Of a stretch of 64,000 nt of DNA, positions 1-9,361 are shown piece after piece. The stretch covers positions 1,775,491 to 1,839,490 of the forward strand of contig BPKC01000001.1 of NCBI GenBank assembly GCA_026004935.1. The letters run 5' to 3'. The notes below the pieces were generated by a model, which did not search any database, was not told the origin of the DNA, and saw only the letters and a program-made list of their open reading frames with translations. This stretch comes from Rhodothalassiaceae bacterium. GTDB taxonomy: Bacteria > Pseudomonadota > Alphaproteobacteria > Sphingomonadales > Rhodothalassiaceae. Both the position numbers and the translations under genes were made by a program. Within the stretch, counting starts at the first letter, position 1, and each line of letters begins with the position of its first letter.

Positions 1-369
1 ATCTCGCTGGAATATCAGGGCTATCTGCTGATCGCGAGCGCGCTTCTGCCCCAGGGGCGGGTGCTGCGCGACGGCCGCGCGCTCGCCTTCCGCCTGCTGC
101 TCGACCGGCTGCCCGCCGGCCCGCGCGCGGCGGCCGAGATCGCGGGACGCCTCGTCGCGGCGGCCGCCGCCGCGGGCATGGCGGCGGCCCTGTGGGATCT
201 CGCCCTGTTCTCGCTGGCGACCGGGGCGCGGTCCTATTTTCCGAGCGCGACCGCGCTGTTCTGGCCGCAGGCGCTGGCGGCGCTGGGTGCGAGCGGGCTC
301 GCGCTCGCCTGCCTCATCGGTCTCGTCGGCCCGCAGCCCGGCACCCGCCGGCAGGAGGATGGCGCATGA
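1..369 (+). CDS. TRAP transporter small permease (DctQ-like), 5' partial
   Basis: The reading frame is already open at base 1 and runs to a TGA at 367-369, so the N-terminus lies outside the window. The visible 122 residues contain two hydrophobic stretches separated by a short polar loop, as expected for the C-terminal half of a four-helix DctQ subunit of a tripartite (TRAP) solute importer. Assignment rests mainly on the next gene, a clear DctM large permease whose ATG overlaps this stop (ATGA), which implies translational coupling. The periplasmic binding protein that would define the substrate is not in the window. Confidence 0.72.
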   Translation: MSLEYQGYLLIASALLPQGRVLRDGRALAFRLLLDRLPAGPRAAAEIAGRLVAAAAAAGMAAALWDLALFSLATGARSYFPSATALFWPQALAALGASGLALACLIGLVGPQPGTRRQEDGA

Positions 370-1631
370 GCCCCGAGCTGCTGCTGATCGTTCTGCTTGC
401 GGCCCTCCTGCTGCTCGGCGTGCCGGTGGGGCTGGCGCTGCTGATGGCGAGTCTGGCCGCGATCGCCGCGGGCTCCGAGGTGGACGCGCTGGCGCTCCTC
501 GGCGGCGACGTGTGGCGGAGTCTGACGGCGCCGGAGCTCGTCGCGCTGCCGCTGTTCATCCTCATGGGCGAGCTCGTCTCCCGCGGCGGGCTGGCGGATC
601 AGGTGTTCGGCGCGCTCGCGCGGCCGCTGGCGCGCCTGCCGGGCGGTCTGCTGCAGGTCAATGTCGTGGCGGCGACCATGTTCGCCGCGATCACCGGCTC
701 CTCGGCCGCGACCACCGCGACGGTGGGCCGGATCACCGTGCCGGCGTTGGTGAGAGCCGGATACGACCGGCGGGCGATCGTCGGCTCGCTTGCGGGCGCC
801 GGCACCCTCGGCTTTCTCATTCCACCGTCTCTCGTGCTCATCCTCTACGGCGTCGCCGCACGCCAGTCGATCGTGGACCTGTTTCTGGCCGGCGTCCTGC
901 CCGGCCTCGTCTTCGCGCTCTCCGCCATGGTCTGGCTCGGGGTTGTGACGCGGCGGCCGCCCGCCGACGCGCACGGGGAGGAAGACGAGCGGGCGGAGCC
1001 GGGGGCATGGCCGGTCGTCAAGCTCCTCGCCGTGATTGCGGCCGTGGTCGGCGGCATGGCCGCGGGCGTGATCGGCCCGAGCGAGGCGGCCAGTCTGGGC
1101 GCGGCGCTGGTGATCGCGATCCAGGCGCGCGACTTCCTCGCCCGTCCCCGCGCGCTGTGGCAGGCGGTGCGCGGCGCGGCCAGGGCCACGGCGGTGCTCG
1201 CGCTGCTGCTCGTCGGCGCGCTGTTCTTCGCGAAGGCCGTCGCGCTCTTCGAGATTCCCGCCCGCCTCGGCGACGCGATCGCGGCCGCCGGGCTGTCTCC
1301 CTTCGCGCTGTTTCTGCTGCTGATCGCCGTGCATGCGCTGGCGGGCATGCTGCTCGACGGGTTGTCGCTGGTGCTGCTGTCGGTGCCGCTCACGCTGCCG
1401 CTCGCCGAGGCCGCGGGCTTTCATCCGGTCTGGTACGGGATCGTGCTCGTGATCACCGTCGAGATGGCCCAGATCACGCCGCCCGTCGGCTTCAACCTTT
1501 TCATCGTCCGGGACATCGCCGGCGTGTCGATCGGCGAGGCGGCGCGGGCCGCGCTGCCCTTCTTTTCCCTCTTGTTCGCGCTCGCGCTTTTGCTCTATGT
1601 GGTGCCCGCGATCGCGCTCTGGCCCCTGTAA
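366..1631 (+). CDS. TRAP transporter large permease (DctM-like)
   Basis: A 421-residue, almost entirely hydrophobic protein with about a dozen predicted membrane segments, the usual length for DctM. It would form the ion-coupled translocation channel of a TRAP importer in the inner membrane, together with the small permease encoded just upstream. Family-typical features include the glycine-rich N-terminal helices, an ITGSSAATTATVG segment around residues 115-130, an FLIPPSLVLILYG segment, and a C-terminal QITPPVGFNLF motif. The start was set at the ATG in the ATGA overlap with the preceding stop. The substrate cannot be deduced. The next gene, purC, is 140 bp away and unrelated. Confidence 0.88.
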   Translation: MSPELLLIVLLAALLLLGVPVGLALLMASLAAIAAGSEVDALALLGGDVWRSLTAPELVALPLFILMGELVSRGGLADQVFGALARPLARLPGGLLQVNVVAATMFAAITGSSAATTATVGRITVPALVRAGYDRRAIVGSLAGAGTLGFLIPPSLVLILYGVAARQSIVDLFLAGVLPGLVFALSAMVWLGVVTRRPPADAHGEEDERAEPGAWPVVKLLAVIAAVVGGMAAGVIGPSEAASLGAALVIAIQARDFLARPRALWQAVRGAARATAVLALLLVGALFFAKAVALFEIPARLGDAIAAAGLSPFALFLLLIAVHALAGMLLDGLSLVLLSVPLTLPLAEAAGFHPVWYGIVLVITVEMAQITPPVGFNLFIVRDIAGVSIGEAARAALPFFSLLFALALLLYVVPAIALWPL

Positions 1632-1772
1632 GGGGCGGAGCGGCCGCGGGCCTCCGGGACAGTTCGCGCGGGCGGCATCCGGAACGGCGCAATCCAGATC
1701 GACCATCGGGTGAACATGACCAAGAGCATCCGGCCTCCGGTCATCCCCCTTCCAGCACGTCCGGAACGGCAG

Positions 1773-2537
<765 letters not shown>

Positions 2538-2580
2538 GCGCGCGCCGCGCGTCAGCGGCTGCCAGGGACAGGGGTGAGAC

Positions 2581-2838
2581 ATGGCGATCACGGCCGAGGT
2601 GCGGGTATCATTGAAACCCGGGGTGCTCGATCCCCAGGGCAAGGCGATCCAGCACGCGCTGGCGGTGCTGGGCTTTTCGGGCGTGCGCGAGGCGCGGGTC
2701 GGCAAGGTCATCACGCTGACCCTCGATGAGACGGATCCCGCGAAGGCCCGCGCGGCCGTCGAGGACATGGCGAAAAAGCTGCTCGCGAACCCCGTGATCG
2801 AGAACTGGTCGATCACCATTCGCGACGGGGAGGCCTGA
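2581..2838 (+). CDS. purS: phosphoribosylformylglycinamidine synthase subunit PurS
   Basis: An 85-residue protein of the usual PurS size. PurS bridges the glutaminase PurQ and the synthetase PurL in the FGAM synthase complex and helps channel ammonia. Family motifs include a start resembling A.VRVSLKPGVLDPQG followed by the VREARVGKVI segment. It lies 43 bp after purC and 6 bp before purQ, so the three genes are probably one transcript. The ATG at 2581 is preceded by an AGGGGTGAG ribosome-binding region. Confidence 0.95.
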   Translation: MAITAEVRVSLKPGVLDPQGKAIQHALAVLGFSGVREARVGKVITLTLDETDPAKARAAVEDMAKKLLANPVIENWSITIRDGEA

Positions 2839-2844
2839 GGGCCG

Positions 2845-3540
2845 ATGCGCGCCGCCGTCATCATCTTCCCCGGCTCCAACTGCGACCGCGACATGATGGA
2901 GGCGCTCGCCAGGGTCACGGGGCGTCCGGCCATCCCGGTCTGGCACCGGGATGCGAGCCTGCCCGATGTCGATCTCGTCGCGCTGCCGGGCGGGTTCTCC
3001 TACGGCGACTATCTGCGCTGCGGGGCGATCGCGGCGCGCTCGCCGATCATGCGCGCGGTGGTGGAGGCGGCGCGGCGCGGCGTGCGGGTGCTCGGCGTGT
3101 GCAACGGCTTCCAGATCCTGACGGAGGTCGGTCTGCTGCCCGGCGCGCTGCTGCGCAACCGGGATCTGCTGTTCATCTGCCGCGACGTGCATCTGAGGGT
3201 GGAGACCACGGATTCGCCGTTCACGGCCGCGATGCGCAAGGGCGACGTGCTGCGCATCCCGATCGCCCATCACGACGGCAACTACTTCATCGACGCCGAC
3301 GGCCTGAAGCGGCTGGAGGACGAGGACCGCATCGTCTTCCGCTACGCCGATGCCGACGGGCGGGTGGACGAGGCCGCCAATCCCAACGGCTCGCGCGCCA
3401 ATATCGCCGGCGTGCTGAACGAGGGGCGCAACGTCCTCGGCATGATGCCGCATCCCGAGCGCGCGGTCGAACCCGAGCTCGGCGGCACCGACGGCCGGCT
3501 GCTCTTCGAAAGCCTGCTCGAAAGTCTGGCCGCGGCCTGA
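2845..3540 (+). CDS. purQ: phosphoribosylformylglycinamidine synthase, glutaminase subunit PurQ
   Basis: A 231-residue class I glutamine amidotransferase that supplies ammonia to PurL for FGAM formation. The nucleophile elbow GVCNGFQIL (Cys near residue 90) and the C-terminal [11 protein letters not shown] motif carrying the catalytic His and Glu are present, as is the N-terminal FPGSNCDRD signature of PurQ. The start ATG follows purS by 6 bp. The gene ends 6 bp from the end of the convergent YibQ-like gene, leaving no room for purL, which must be elsewhere. Confidence 0.95.
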   Translation: MRAAVIIFPGSNCDRDMMEALARVTGRPAIPVWHRDASLPDVDLVALPGGFSYGDYLRCGAIAARSPIMRAVVEAARRGVRVLGVCNGFQILTEVGLLPGALLRNRDLLFICRDVHLRVETTDSPFTAAMRKGDVLRIPIAHHDGNYFIDADGLKRLEDEDRIVFRYADADGRVDEAANPNGSRANIAGVLNEGRNVLGMMPHPERAVEPELGGTDGRLLFESLLESLAAA

Positions 3541-3546
3541 CGCCCG

Positions 3547-4532
3547 TCAGCGCGCGCCGCCGGCGATCCCCGTGCCGCGGGCGATGCGCGGCGCCTCCAA
3601 GGTGACGACCGCCGAGATCGGCACATAGGCGAGCCCGTCGCGATCGGCGCGGCCGAGCCGATGCCGCACGGCAGCCAGCGTCAGCCGGTGGGGATGGCCG
3701 ATCGCGACGACGGGGCCCGTGGCCGCCAGCGCCTCGATGCGCGCGAAGGCCTCCTCCAGCGCGCGCCGGCCGCGCTCGTGATCGAGGAAGACCCGGCGCA
3801 CCGCATGGGGCACGCCCTGTTCCCGCGCGGCATCGGCGGCGACCGAAGCCGGGGTCGTGCGCGAGTCGAGGAAGATCAGCCCGCGCGCCTTCAGGTCCCG
3901 CATCAGCCAGCGCATGGCGGTGCGATCGGCCGTGAGGCGGCTGCCCATGTGGTTGTTGACGCCGACATAGCCGTCGAACCGCGTGAGATTCCAGGACAGC
4001 CGCTCGAGGAAGGCGCGGCGGTCGAGCCCGCTCGTCAGCGCCATCGGTCCGGGATCGGCGCCGCCTTCCGGCTCCATGGGCAGGTGCACGAGAATCTCGT
4101 GGCCGCGCGCGCGCGCCCGCCCGCACCTGCTCGGCCACGTCCGGCGCATAGGGCAGGAAGGCGAGGGTGACGACGGCCGGCAGCGCGATGGCCCGGGCGG
4201 TCGCCCGGCGGTCCATGCCGAGATCGTCGATGACGATCGCGACCATGCCGGGCCCCGGCGCGCGGCGGCCGCACCGCAGTGGCCGGCGGCGGCGCGATGA
4301 GGGAACGCGCCGCCCCCTCTTCCGGCGCATGGCCGCGCGGCGCCCGCACCGCCGGCCCCTCCGGAACGATGGGAGCGAAGACCGTCGCGGCGATGAGCAG
4401 CACGGCCGCAATCAGGGCGCATGCCAGCGCGCCCTGCAGCAGCCGGGCACGCCGGACGCCGCGCGCGCGCCGGACGAGCCGGCCGAACCGCCGTCTGCCG
4501 CCGCGTCGGTGCCCGTCTTGCGATCGGCCCAC
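3547..4532 (-). pseudogene. divergent polysaccharide deacetylase (YibQ-like), two frame breaks
   Basis: Three consecutive minus-strand segments in different frames together give one divergent polysaccharide deacetylase (DUF610/YibQ) of about 329 residues. The N-terminal part, from a GTG at 4530-4532 behind an AAGGAGG site, has an Arg-rich start and one membrane anchor. The middle part carries VAIVIDDLGMDRRAT. The last part carries GHEILVHLPMEPEGG, GYVGVNNHMGSR, LDSRTTPASVA and IGHPHRLTL, all family motifs. Frame changes fall near 4250-4262 and inside a CG dinucleotide run at about 4104-4116, where adding one CG would restore ARARGHEILVHLP. The protein would be a periplasmic, membrane-anchored hydrolase. 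Whether this is real decay or a consensus error in GC runs is unresolved. Confidence 0.8.
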
Positions 4533-4784
4533 GCCCGCTTCCTCCTTCCGGTCCGGACGAGCCCTTCCTTCTAGGCCGGCGGGCGCACGCCGGCAATGCC
4601 GCCCGCGCGCTCCCGCCTTCTCGATCACACGCGCCCGGGCGCCCGTCCATTCCGGCCCGCGCGGCGGTCGGCGGATGCTGGTCAAGCCCGGGCCGCCCTG
4701 ATAGAAGGCCGGGGAATCGGGCGCGTGCGGTCCAGGCGTCGGCGCGTCGCCGTGCGGCCGGACGCAGGTTCTCGGGGTGCGGGC

Positions 4785-5405
4785 ATGCTGCTGCTCGTCG
4801 ACAACTACGACAGCTTCACCTGGAACCTCTTCCACTATCTGGAGGAGCTCGGGGCCGAGGTCGTCGTGCGCCGCAACGATGCCGTGACCGTCGAGGAGGC
4901 GCTCGCCTCGCCGGTGCGCGCGATCGTCATCTCCCCCGGCCCGGGGCGACCGGAGGACGCCGGGATCACGCCGGCGCTGGTGGAGGCGGCGGCGCGCGCC
5001 CGCCGGCCGCTGCTCGGCGTCTGCCTCGGCCATCAGGCGATCGGCCATGTCTTCGGCGCGCGGATCGTGCGGGCGCGGCGCGTCATGCACGGCAAGACGA
5101 GCCCCGTGCGCCACGAGGGGACGGGCGTCTTCGCGGGCCTTCCCTCGCCCTTTGCCGCCACCCGCTACCACAGCCTCGTGATCGCGCGCGACCGCCTGCC
5201 GGACGAGCTCGTGATCACCGCCGAAAGCGAGGACGACGGCGAGATCATGGGCATCGCCCACCGCGACCTGCCGCTTCACGGCGTGCAGTTTCATCCCGAA
5301 TCCATCGCCTCCGAGCACGGCCACCGCCTGCTCGCCAACTTCCTGAAGCTTGCGGGATTCGCGCCGCGCGAGCCGGCGGGTGCGCCGCAGAGGGTCGTGG
5401 CATGA
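4785..5405 (+). CDS. trpG: anthranilate synthase component II (glutamine amidotransferase)
   Basis: A 206-residue class I amidotransferase that provides ammonia to TrpE for anthranilate, the first step of tryptophan synthesis (it may also serve PabB for folate). It starts [15 protein letters not shown], the diagnostic TrpG/PabA N-terminus, and has the nucleophile elbow [11 protein letters not shown] and the late GVQFHPESI motif with the catalytic His and Glu. A longer in-frame start at 4596 gives an unrelated Arg-rich leader and was rejected. The stop overlaps trpD (ATGA). trpE is not in the window. Confidence 0.95.
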   Translation: MLLLVDNYDSFTWNLFHYLEELGAEVVVRRNDAVTVEEALASPVRAIVISPGPGRPEDAGITPALVEAAARARRPLLGVCLGHQAIGHVFGARIVRARRVMHGKTSPVRHEGTGVFAGLPSPFAATRYHSLVIARDRLPDELVITAESEDDGEIMGIAHRDLPLHGVQFHPESIASEHGHRLLANFLKLAGFAPREPAGAPQRVVA

Positions 5406-6427
5406 CGGCGTTCCGCGCCATCATCGCGGCGCTGGCGGAGGGCCGGCGCCTCGCGCGGGAGGAGGCGCGGGCCGCCTTCGACATGATGATGCGCGGGGAC
5501 GTCGGCGAGATCGAGATGGCCGCCTTCGTCATGGCGCTCAGGGTGCGCGGCGAGACGGTGGACGAGATCACCGGCGGCGTCGAGGCGCTGCGCGCGCGCG
5601 GAAGCCGCATTCCCGCCCCGCCGGGCACGATCGACACCTGCGGCACGGGCGGCGACGGGCTGAAGACCCTCAACGTCTCGACCGCCGTCGCGATCGTCGT
5701 GGCGGCAGCGGGCGTGCCGGTGGCCAAGCACGGCAATCGCGCGGTCTCGTCCGCCTGCGGCTCGGCGGACGTGCTGGAGGCGCTCGGCGTGCCGCTCGAG
5801 CAGGAGGAGGCCGAGGCCGCCCGCACGCTTTCCAGCCTCGGCATCTGCTTCCTGCTCGCCCCGCGCCACCACCGGGCGATGCGGCATGTGGCGCCCGTGC
5901 GCAAGGCGCTCGGCATCCGCACGATTTTCAACATCCTGGGGCCGATGGCGAACCCCGCCGGCGCGCGACGCCAGCTGATCGGCGTCTACGACCGCCGCTG
6001 GCTTCAACCCATGGCCGAGACCCTGCGCGCACTGGGGACCGAACGCGCCTGGCTGGTGCACGGCTCGGACGGCATGGACGAGCTCACCGTGACGGGTCCG
6101 TCCGAGGTCGTCGCGCTGGAGGAGGACGGGCGCATCCATGCGTTCACCGTCGCGCCCGAAGATGCGGGGCTTGCACGGCATCCGGGCGCCGAGCTCGCCG
6201 GCGGGGATGCGGCGGCGAACGCCGCGGCGCTGGTCGCGCTGCTGGAGGGCCGGCCGGGCGCCTATCGCGACATCGTGCTGCTCAATGCGGCCGCGGCGCT
6301 GCTCATTGCGGGGCGCGTGCCGGATCTCGAGGCGGGCGCGAAGCTTGCGGCCGAGACCATCGATTCGGGTGCGGCCCGGGCGCTGCTTGCGCGCTGGCGT
6401 GCGGCCGGAGGGCAAGGGCAGGGATGA
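5402..6427 (+). CDS. trpD: anthranilate phosphoribosyltransferase
   Basis: TrpD transfers the phosphoribosyl group of PRPP to anthranilate. The 341-residue product is full length. It contains the PRPP/glycine-rich signature [17 protein letters not shown] (around residues 78-94), the [20 protein letters not shown] motif and [11 protein letters not shown]. It is coupled to trpG upstream and trpC downstream by ATGA overlaps. Unlike its neighbour trpC, the frame is intact. Confidence 0.96.
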   Translation: MTAFRAIIAALAEGRRLAREEARAAFDMMMRGDVGEIEMAAFVMALRVRGETVDEITGGVEALRARGSRIPAPPGTIDTCGTGGDGLKTLNVSTAVAIVVAAAGVPVAKHGNRAVSSACGSADVLEALGVPLEQEEAEAARTLSSLGICFLLAPRHHRAMRHVAPVRKALGIRTIFNILGPMANPAGARRQLIGVYDRRWLQPMAETLRALGTERAWLVHGSDGMDELTVTGPSEVVALEEDGRIHAFTVAPEDAGLARHPGAELAGGDAAANAAALVALLEGRPGAYRDIVLLNAAAALLIAGRVPDLEAGAKLAAETIDSGAARALLARWRAAGGQGQG

Positions 6428-7229
6428 TGGCGGACCGTCTGGCCGAAATCTGCGCCCGCAAGCGCGAGGAGGTGGCCGCCGGCCGGCGGCGGATTCCGCT
6501 GGCGACGCTGGAGGCCGAAGCACGGGCGGCCGGGCCATGCCGCGGGTTCCGCGCGGCGCTCGCGCGGCGGATCGCGGCGGGAGAGGCGGCCGTCATCGCC
6601 GAGTTCAAGCGCCGCAGCCCGTCGGCCGGCGCCATCAGGCCGGGTGCCGAGCCGGCCGCCATCGCCCGGGCCTACGAGGCGGCGGGCGCGGCCGCGCTCT
6701 CGGTGCTGACGGATGCGCCCTTCTTCGGCGGCGCGCCCGGGGATCTGAAGGCGGCGCGCGCGGCGACGGGCCTGCCCGTGCTGCGCAAGGACTTTCTCGT
6801 CGATCCCTGGCAGATCCCGGAATCCCGGGCGATGGGGGCTGACGCCGTGCTCGTCATCATGGCGGCGGTGGACGACGGGCTGGCATGCGAGCTGATCGCG
6901 GCGGCGCGCGATCACGGCATGGACGTGCTGGTGGAGGTGCACGACGAGGCCGAGCTCACGCGCGCCTGGCGCTCGACGCCCAGGTCGATCTCATCGGCAT
7001 CAACAACCGGGACCTTAAGCGCATGGTCGTGGACATCGGGACGGGCATCCGCCTTGCCGCCCGGCTTCCCGAAGGGATCCTGGGCGTCGCCGAGTCGGGG
7101 CTGAAGACGCGCGAGGATCTGCTGCGCTGCCGGGCCGCGGGACTCCACGCCTTCCTGATCGGCGAGACGCTGATGCGCGCACCCGATCCCGGCCGGGCGC
7201 TCGCCATGCTTGTGGGAGAGGACGGATGA
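6424..7229 (+). pseudogene. trpC: indole-3-glycerol phosphate synthase, single frame break
   Basis: The first frame (from ATG 6424, coupled to trpD by ATGA) encodes an N-terminus with the IAEFKRRSPSAG, VLTDAPFFGG and LRKDFLVDPWQI motifs of TrpC. At about 6961-6966 the frame is lost. The continuation, LALDAQVDLIGINNRDLKR, then ILGVAESGL and a GETLMRA-type end, lies one base out of phase to the stop at 7229. Adding one base inside the local GCGCGCC run restores a 268-residue TrpC barrel with no other damage. The enzyme closes the pyrrole ring in tryptophan synthesis. A sequencing indel seems more likely than true loss because all flanking catalytic motifs are preserved. Confidence 0.88.
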
Positions 7230-7756
7230 GCGCGGGCGGGCGTGCGGATTTCACCCATCTCGACGAGACGGGTGCGGCGCGGATGGTGGATGTCACGGAA
7301 AAGCCCGCAACCGCGCGCGAGGCGGTGGCGGAAGGCCTTCTCGAGATGACGGCGGCCATGCGCGAGCTCTTCCGCAGCCGGGCGCTCGCCAAGGGGGATG
7401 CGCTGGCGGTGGCCCGCGTCGCCGGGATCATGGCGGCCAAGGAGACGGCGCGGCTGATCCCGCTTGCGCACCCCATTCCGACCGAGGCGGTGGCGATCGA
7501 CTTCGCCTTCGTGGACGCCGGAATCCGGATCACCGCGCGGGTGCGCACGCGGGCGCCGACCGGGGTCGAGATGGAGGCGCTCGCGGCCGTCTCGGTGGCT
7601 GCGCTCGCGCTCTACGACATGGGCAAGGCGGTGGAGCGGGGCATGCGGATCACGGGCATCCGGCTGCTCGAAAAGCGGGGCGGTCGCAGCGGCCACTGGC
7701 GCGCCGAAGACGCCCGCCTGTCGGCGGACGAGGAGAACGAGCGCGATGGCCGGTGA
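7226..7756 (+). CDS. moaC: cyclic pyranopterin monophosphate synthase
   Basis: MoaC converts the MoaA product to cyclic pyranopterin monophosphate in molybdenum cofactor synthesis. The 176-residue product has the typical FTHLDETGAARMVDVTEK N-terminus, a PLAHPIP segment with the conserved His, and the GKAVERGM-type catalytic region. The C-terminus carries about 20 extra charged residues beyond the usual end near LLEKRGGRSG. It is joined to trpC by an ATGA overlap and to moeA by an 11-bp overlap, so tryptophan and Moco genes are probably co-transcribed, a known alphaproteobacterial arrangement. Confidence 0.95.
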   Translation: MSAGGRADFTHLDETGAARMVDVTEKPATAREAVAEGLLEMTAAMRELFRSRALAKGDALAVARVAGIMAAKETARLIPLAHPIPTEAVAIDFAFVDAGIRITARVRTRAPTGVEMEALAAVSVAALALYDMGKAVERGMRITGIRLLEKRGGRSGHWRAEDARLSADEENERDGR

Positions 7757-8973
7757 TCTCATCGGCGAGGAAGAGGCGCGCCGGCGCCTGCTCGCGCGAT
7801 CTCGAACCGATCCGCGAAACCGAAGACCTGCCCGCTGGAGGAGGCGGCCGGCCGGGTGCTGGCCGCGATCTCGCCGCCCGGCTCACCCAGCCGCCGGCGG
7901 ATCTGTCCGCCATGGACGGCTACGCCCTGCGCGCCGCCGACGCCCGCCCGGGCGCGCGGCTGAAGGTGATCGGGGAGTCGGCGGCCGGCCATCCGTTTGC
8001 CGGGCGCGTGGGCCCGGGCGAGGCGGTGCGCATCTTCACGGGCGCCGCGGTGCCGGCGGGCGCGGACGCCATCCTCGTGCAGGAGGAGGCGCGGCGCGAG
8101 GGCGATGTCGTGATCGTCGGGGGCGACGTCACGGCCGGCCGGCACATCCGCCGCGCGGGCGGGGATTTTCGTGAAGGCGAGGTGGTGCTCGCCGCCGGCA
8201 CGCAGCTTTGCGTGCGCCATCTGGCGCTTGCGGCCGCGGCCGACCATGCGGAGCTGCCCGTCGTGCGCCGGCCGCGGGTGAAGATCTTCGCCACCGGGGA
8301 CGAGCTGAGGCCGGCGGGGGGCGCGGCGCAACCGGGCGGCATCGTCGACAGCAACGGGCCGGCGCTCGCGGTGATGCTGCGCGCGGCGGGCGCCGAGATC
8401 GTCGAGCGCGCGATCCTGCGGGACGAGGAGCGGGCGATCCGGCGCCTTGCGGCGGCCGCCCGTGACGCCGATCTCGTGGTGACCATCGGCGGCGTGTCCG
8501 TCGGCGACCGCGATCTGGTGCGGCGGCTGCTGCCCGACCATGGTTTCGAGACGGCCTTCTGGCGGATCGCGATCAAGCCGGGCAAGCCGCTGCTCTTCGG
8601 CCGCGTCGGCACGACGCCGCTGATCGGTCTGCCCGGCAATCCGGTTTCGGCGCTGATCACGGCGCGGCTGTTCGTGGTGCCGGCGCTGCTGCGGCTGCAG
8701 GGCGTGCCGCCGGCCGCCGCCGAGCCGGTTTTCACCCTTGCCGTCCTCGCCGCGGACATGCCGGCGAACGGCCCGCGCCAGGCCTATGTGCGCGCGGCGC
8801 TCGGCTGCGAGGACGGGCGGGCGCTCGCGCGGCCCCTCGCCGTCCAGGACAGCGCGCATCTGTCCTCGCTTGCGGCCGCCGGGGCGCTCATCCGCCGCCC
8901 GCCCCACGCGCCGGCCGCCGCGGCCGGGCAGCCCGTGCCCGTGCTCCCGCTCGTCGCCGCCGAGACGCTTTAG
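7746..8973 (+). pseudogene. moeA: molybdopterin molybdotransferase, three frame breaks near the N-terminus
   Basis: MoeA inserts molybdate into adenylylated molybdopterin. From about 7867 to the stop the frame is intact and carries the family motifs LSAMDGYALRAAD, IFTGAAVPAGADAI, TGDEL, DSNGPAL, GGVSVGDRD, KPGKPLLFG and GLPGNPVS. The first 40 codons switch frame three times: near 7791-7799 (after MAGDLIGEEEARRRLLA), near 7831-7836 (before LEEAAGRVLA) and near 7861-7868. The three stretches join to a normal MoeA N-terminus, so the gene is complete apart from small indels. The ATG at 7746 lies inside moaC. lexA, often next in related genomes, is absent; a repeat array follows. Confidence 0.85.
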
Positions 8974-8991
8974 GGGCGCGGGCCGGTTCGG

Positions 8992-9020
8992 TCGTCGGTC
9001 ATCAGTCATCGGCGATCGGA
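8992..9020. repeat. heptanucleotide tandem repeat tract
   Basis: About four copies of a 7-bp unit of the type NNATCRG (units such as TCATCAG and TCATCGG). It lies directly after moeA and before the hairpin array. The same repeat recurs at five other places in the window. Confidence 0.7.
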
Positions 9021-9027
9021 ACGGGAA

Positions 9028-9345
9028 GCGTCACCCGCCGGCTTGACCGGCGGGTTCAGTCCCCCCTCGTCATCCGCCGACTTGATCGGCGGATCCAGCG
9101 GGAAGCGAACCACCTGCAGACGGCGGGGATGCCGTCGCCACCAGCCGGGTTCGCCGGTCAAGCCGCCACACGACGCGACGGGAAAGGCGCCACCCGCCGC
9201 TGTGCCCCCTCACTCGTCACCCGCCGGCTTGACCGGCGGGTCCAGCGGCAACCGGGGACAGCCTCAAGCGCCGGGATCGTCCTCGGCGGCGGCTGGATTC
9301 GCCGCTTTCGCAGCGAATGACGAGAAAGGAAGCGTCACCCGCCGC
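9028..9345. repeat. hairpin repeat array 1
   Basis: Fills most of the 388-bp gene-free gap between the convergent ends of moeA and the OmpA-like gene. It contains at least four palindromic modules, including CCGCCGGCTTGACCGGCGG, CCGCCGACTTGATCGGCGG, a GGTTCGCCGGTCAAGC-type copy with a degenerate arm, and TTCGCCGCTTTCGCAGCGAA. Modules are flanked by CGTCA on one side and TCCAGC on the other, in both orientations. No protein-coding signal is visible here. Confidence 0.9.
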
Positions 9346-9361
9346 TGCGCACTCCCGACCG

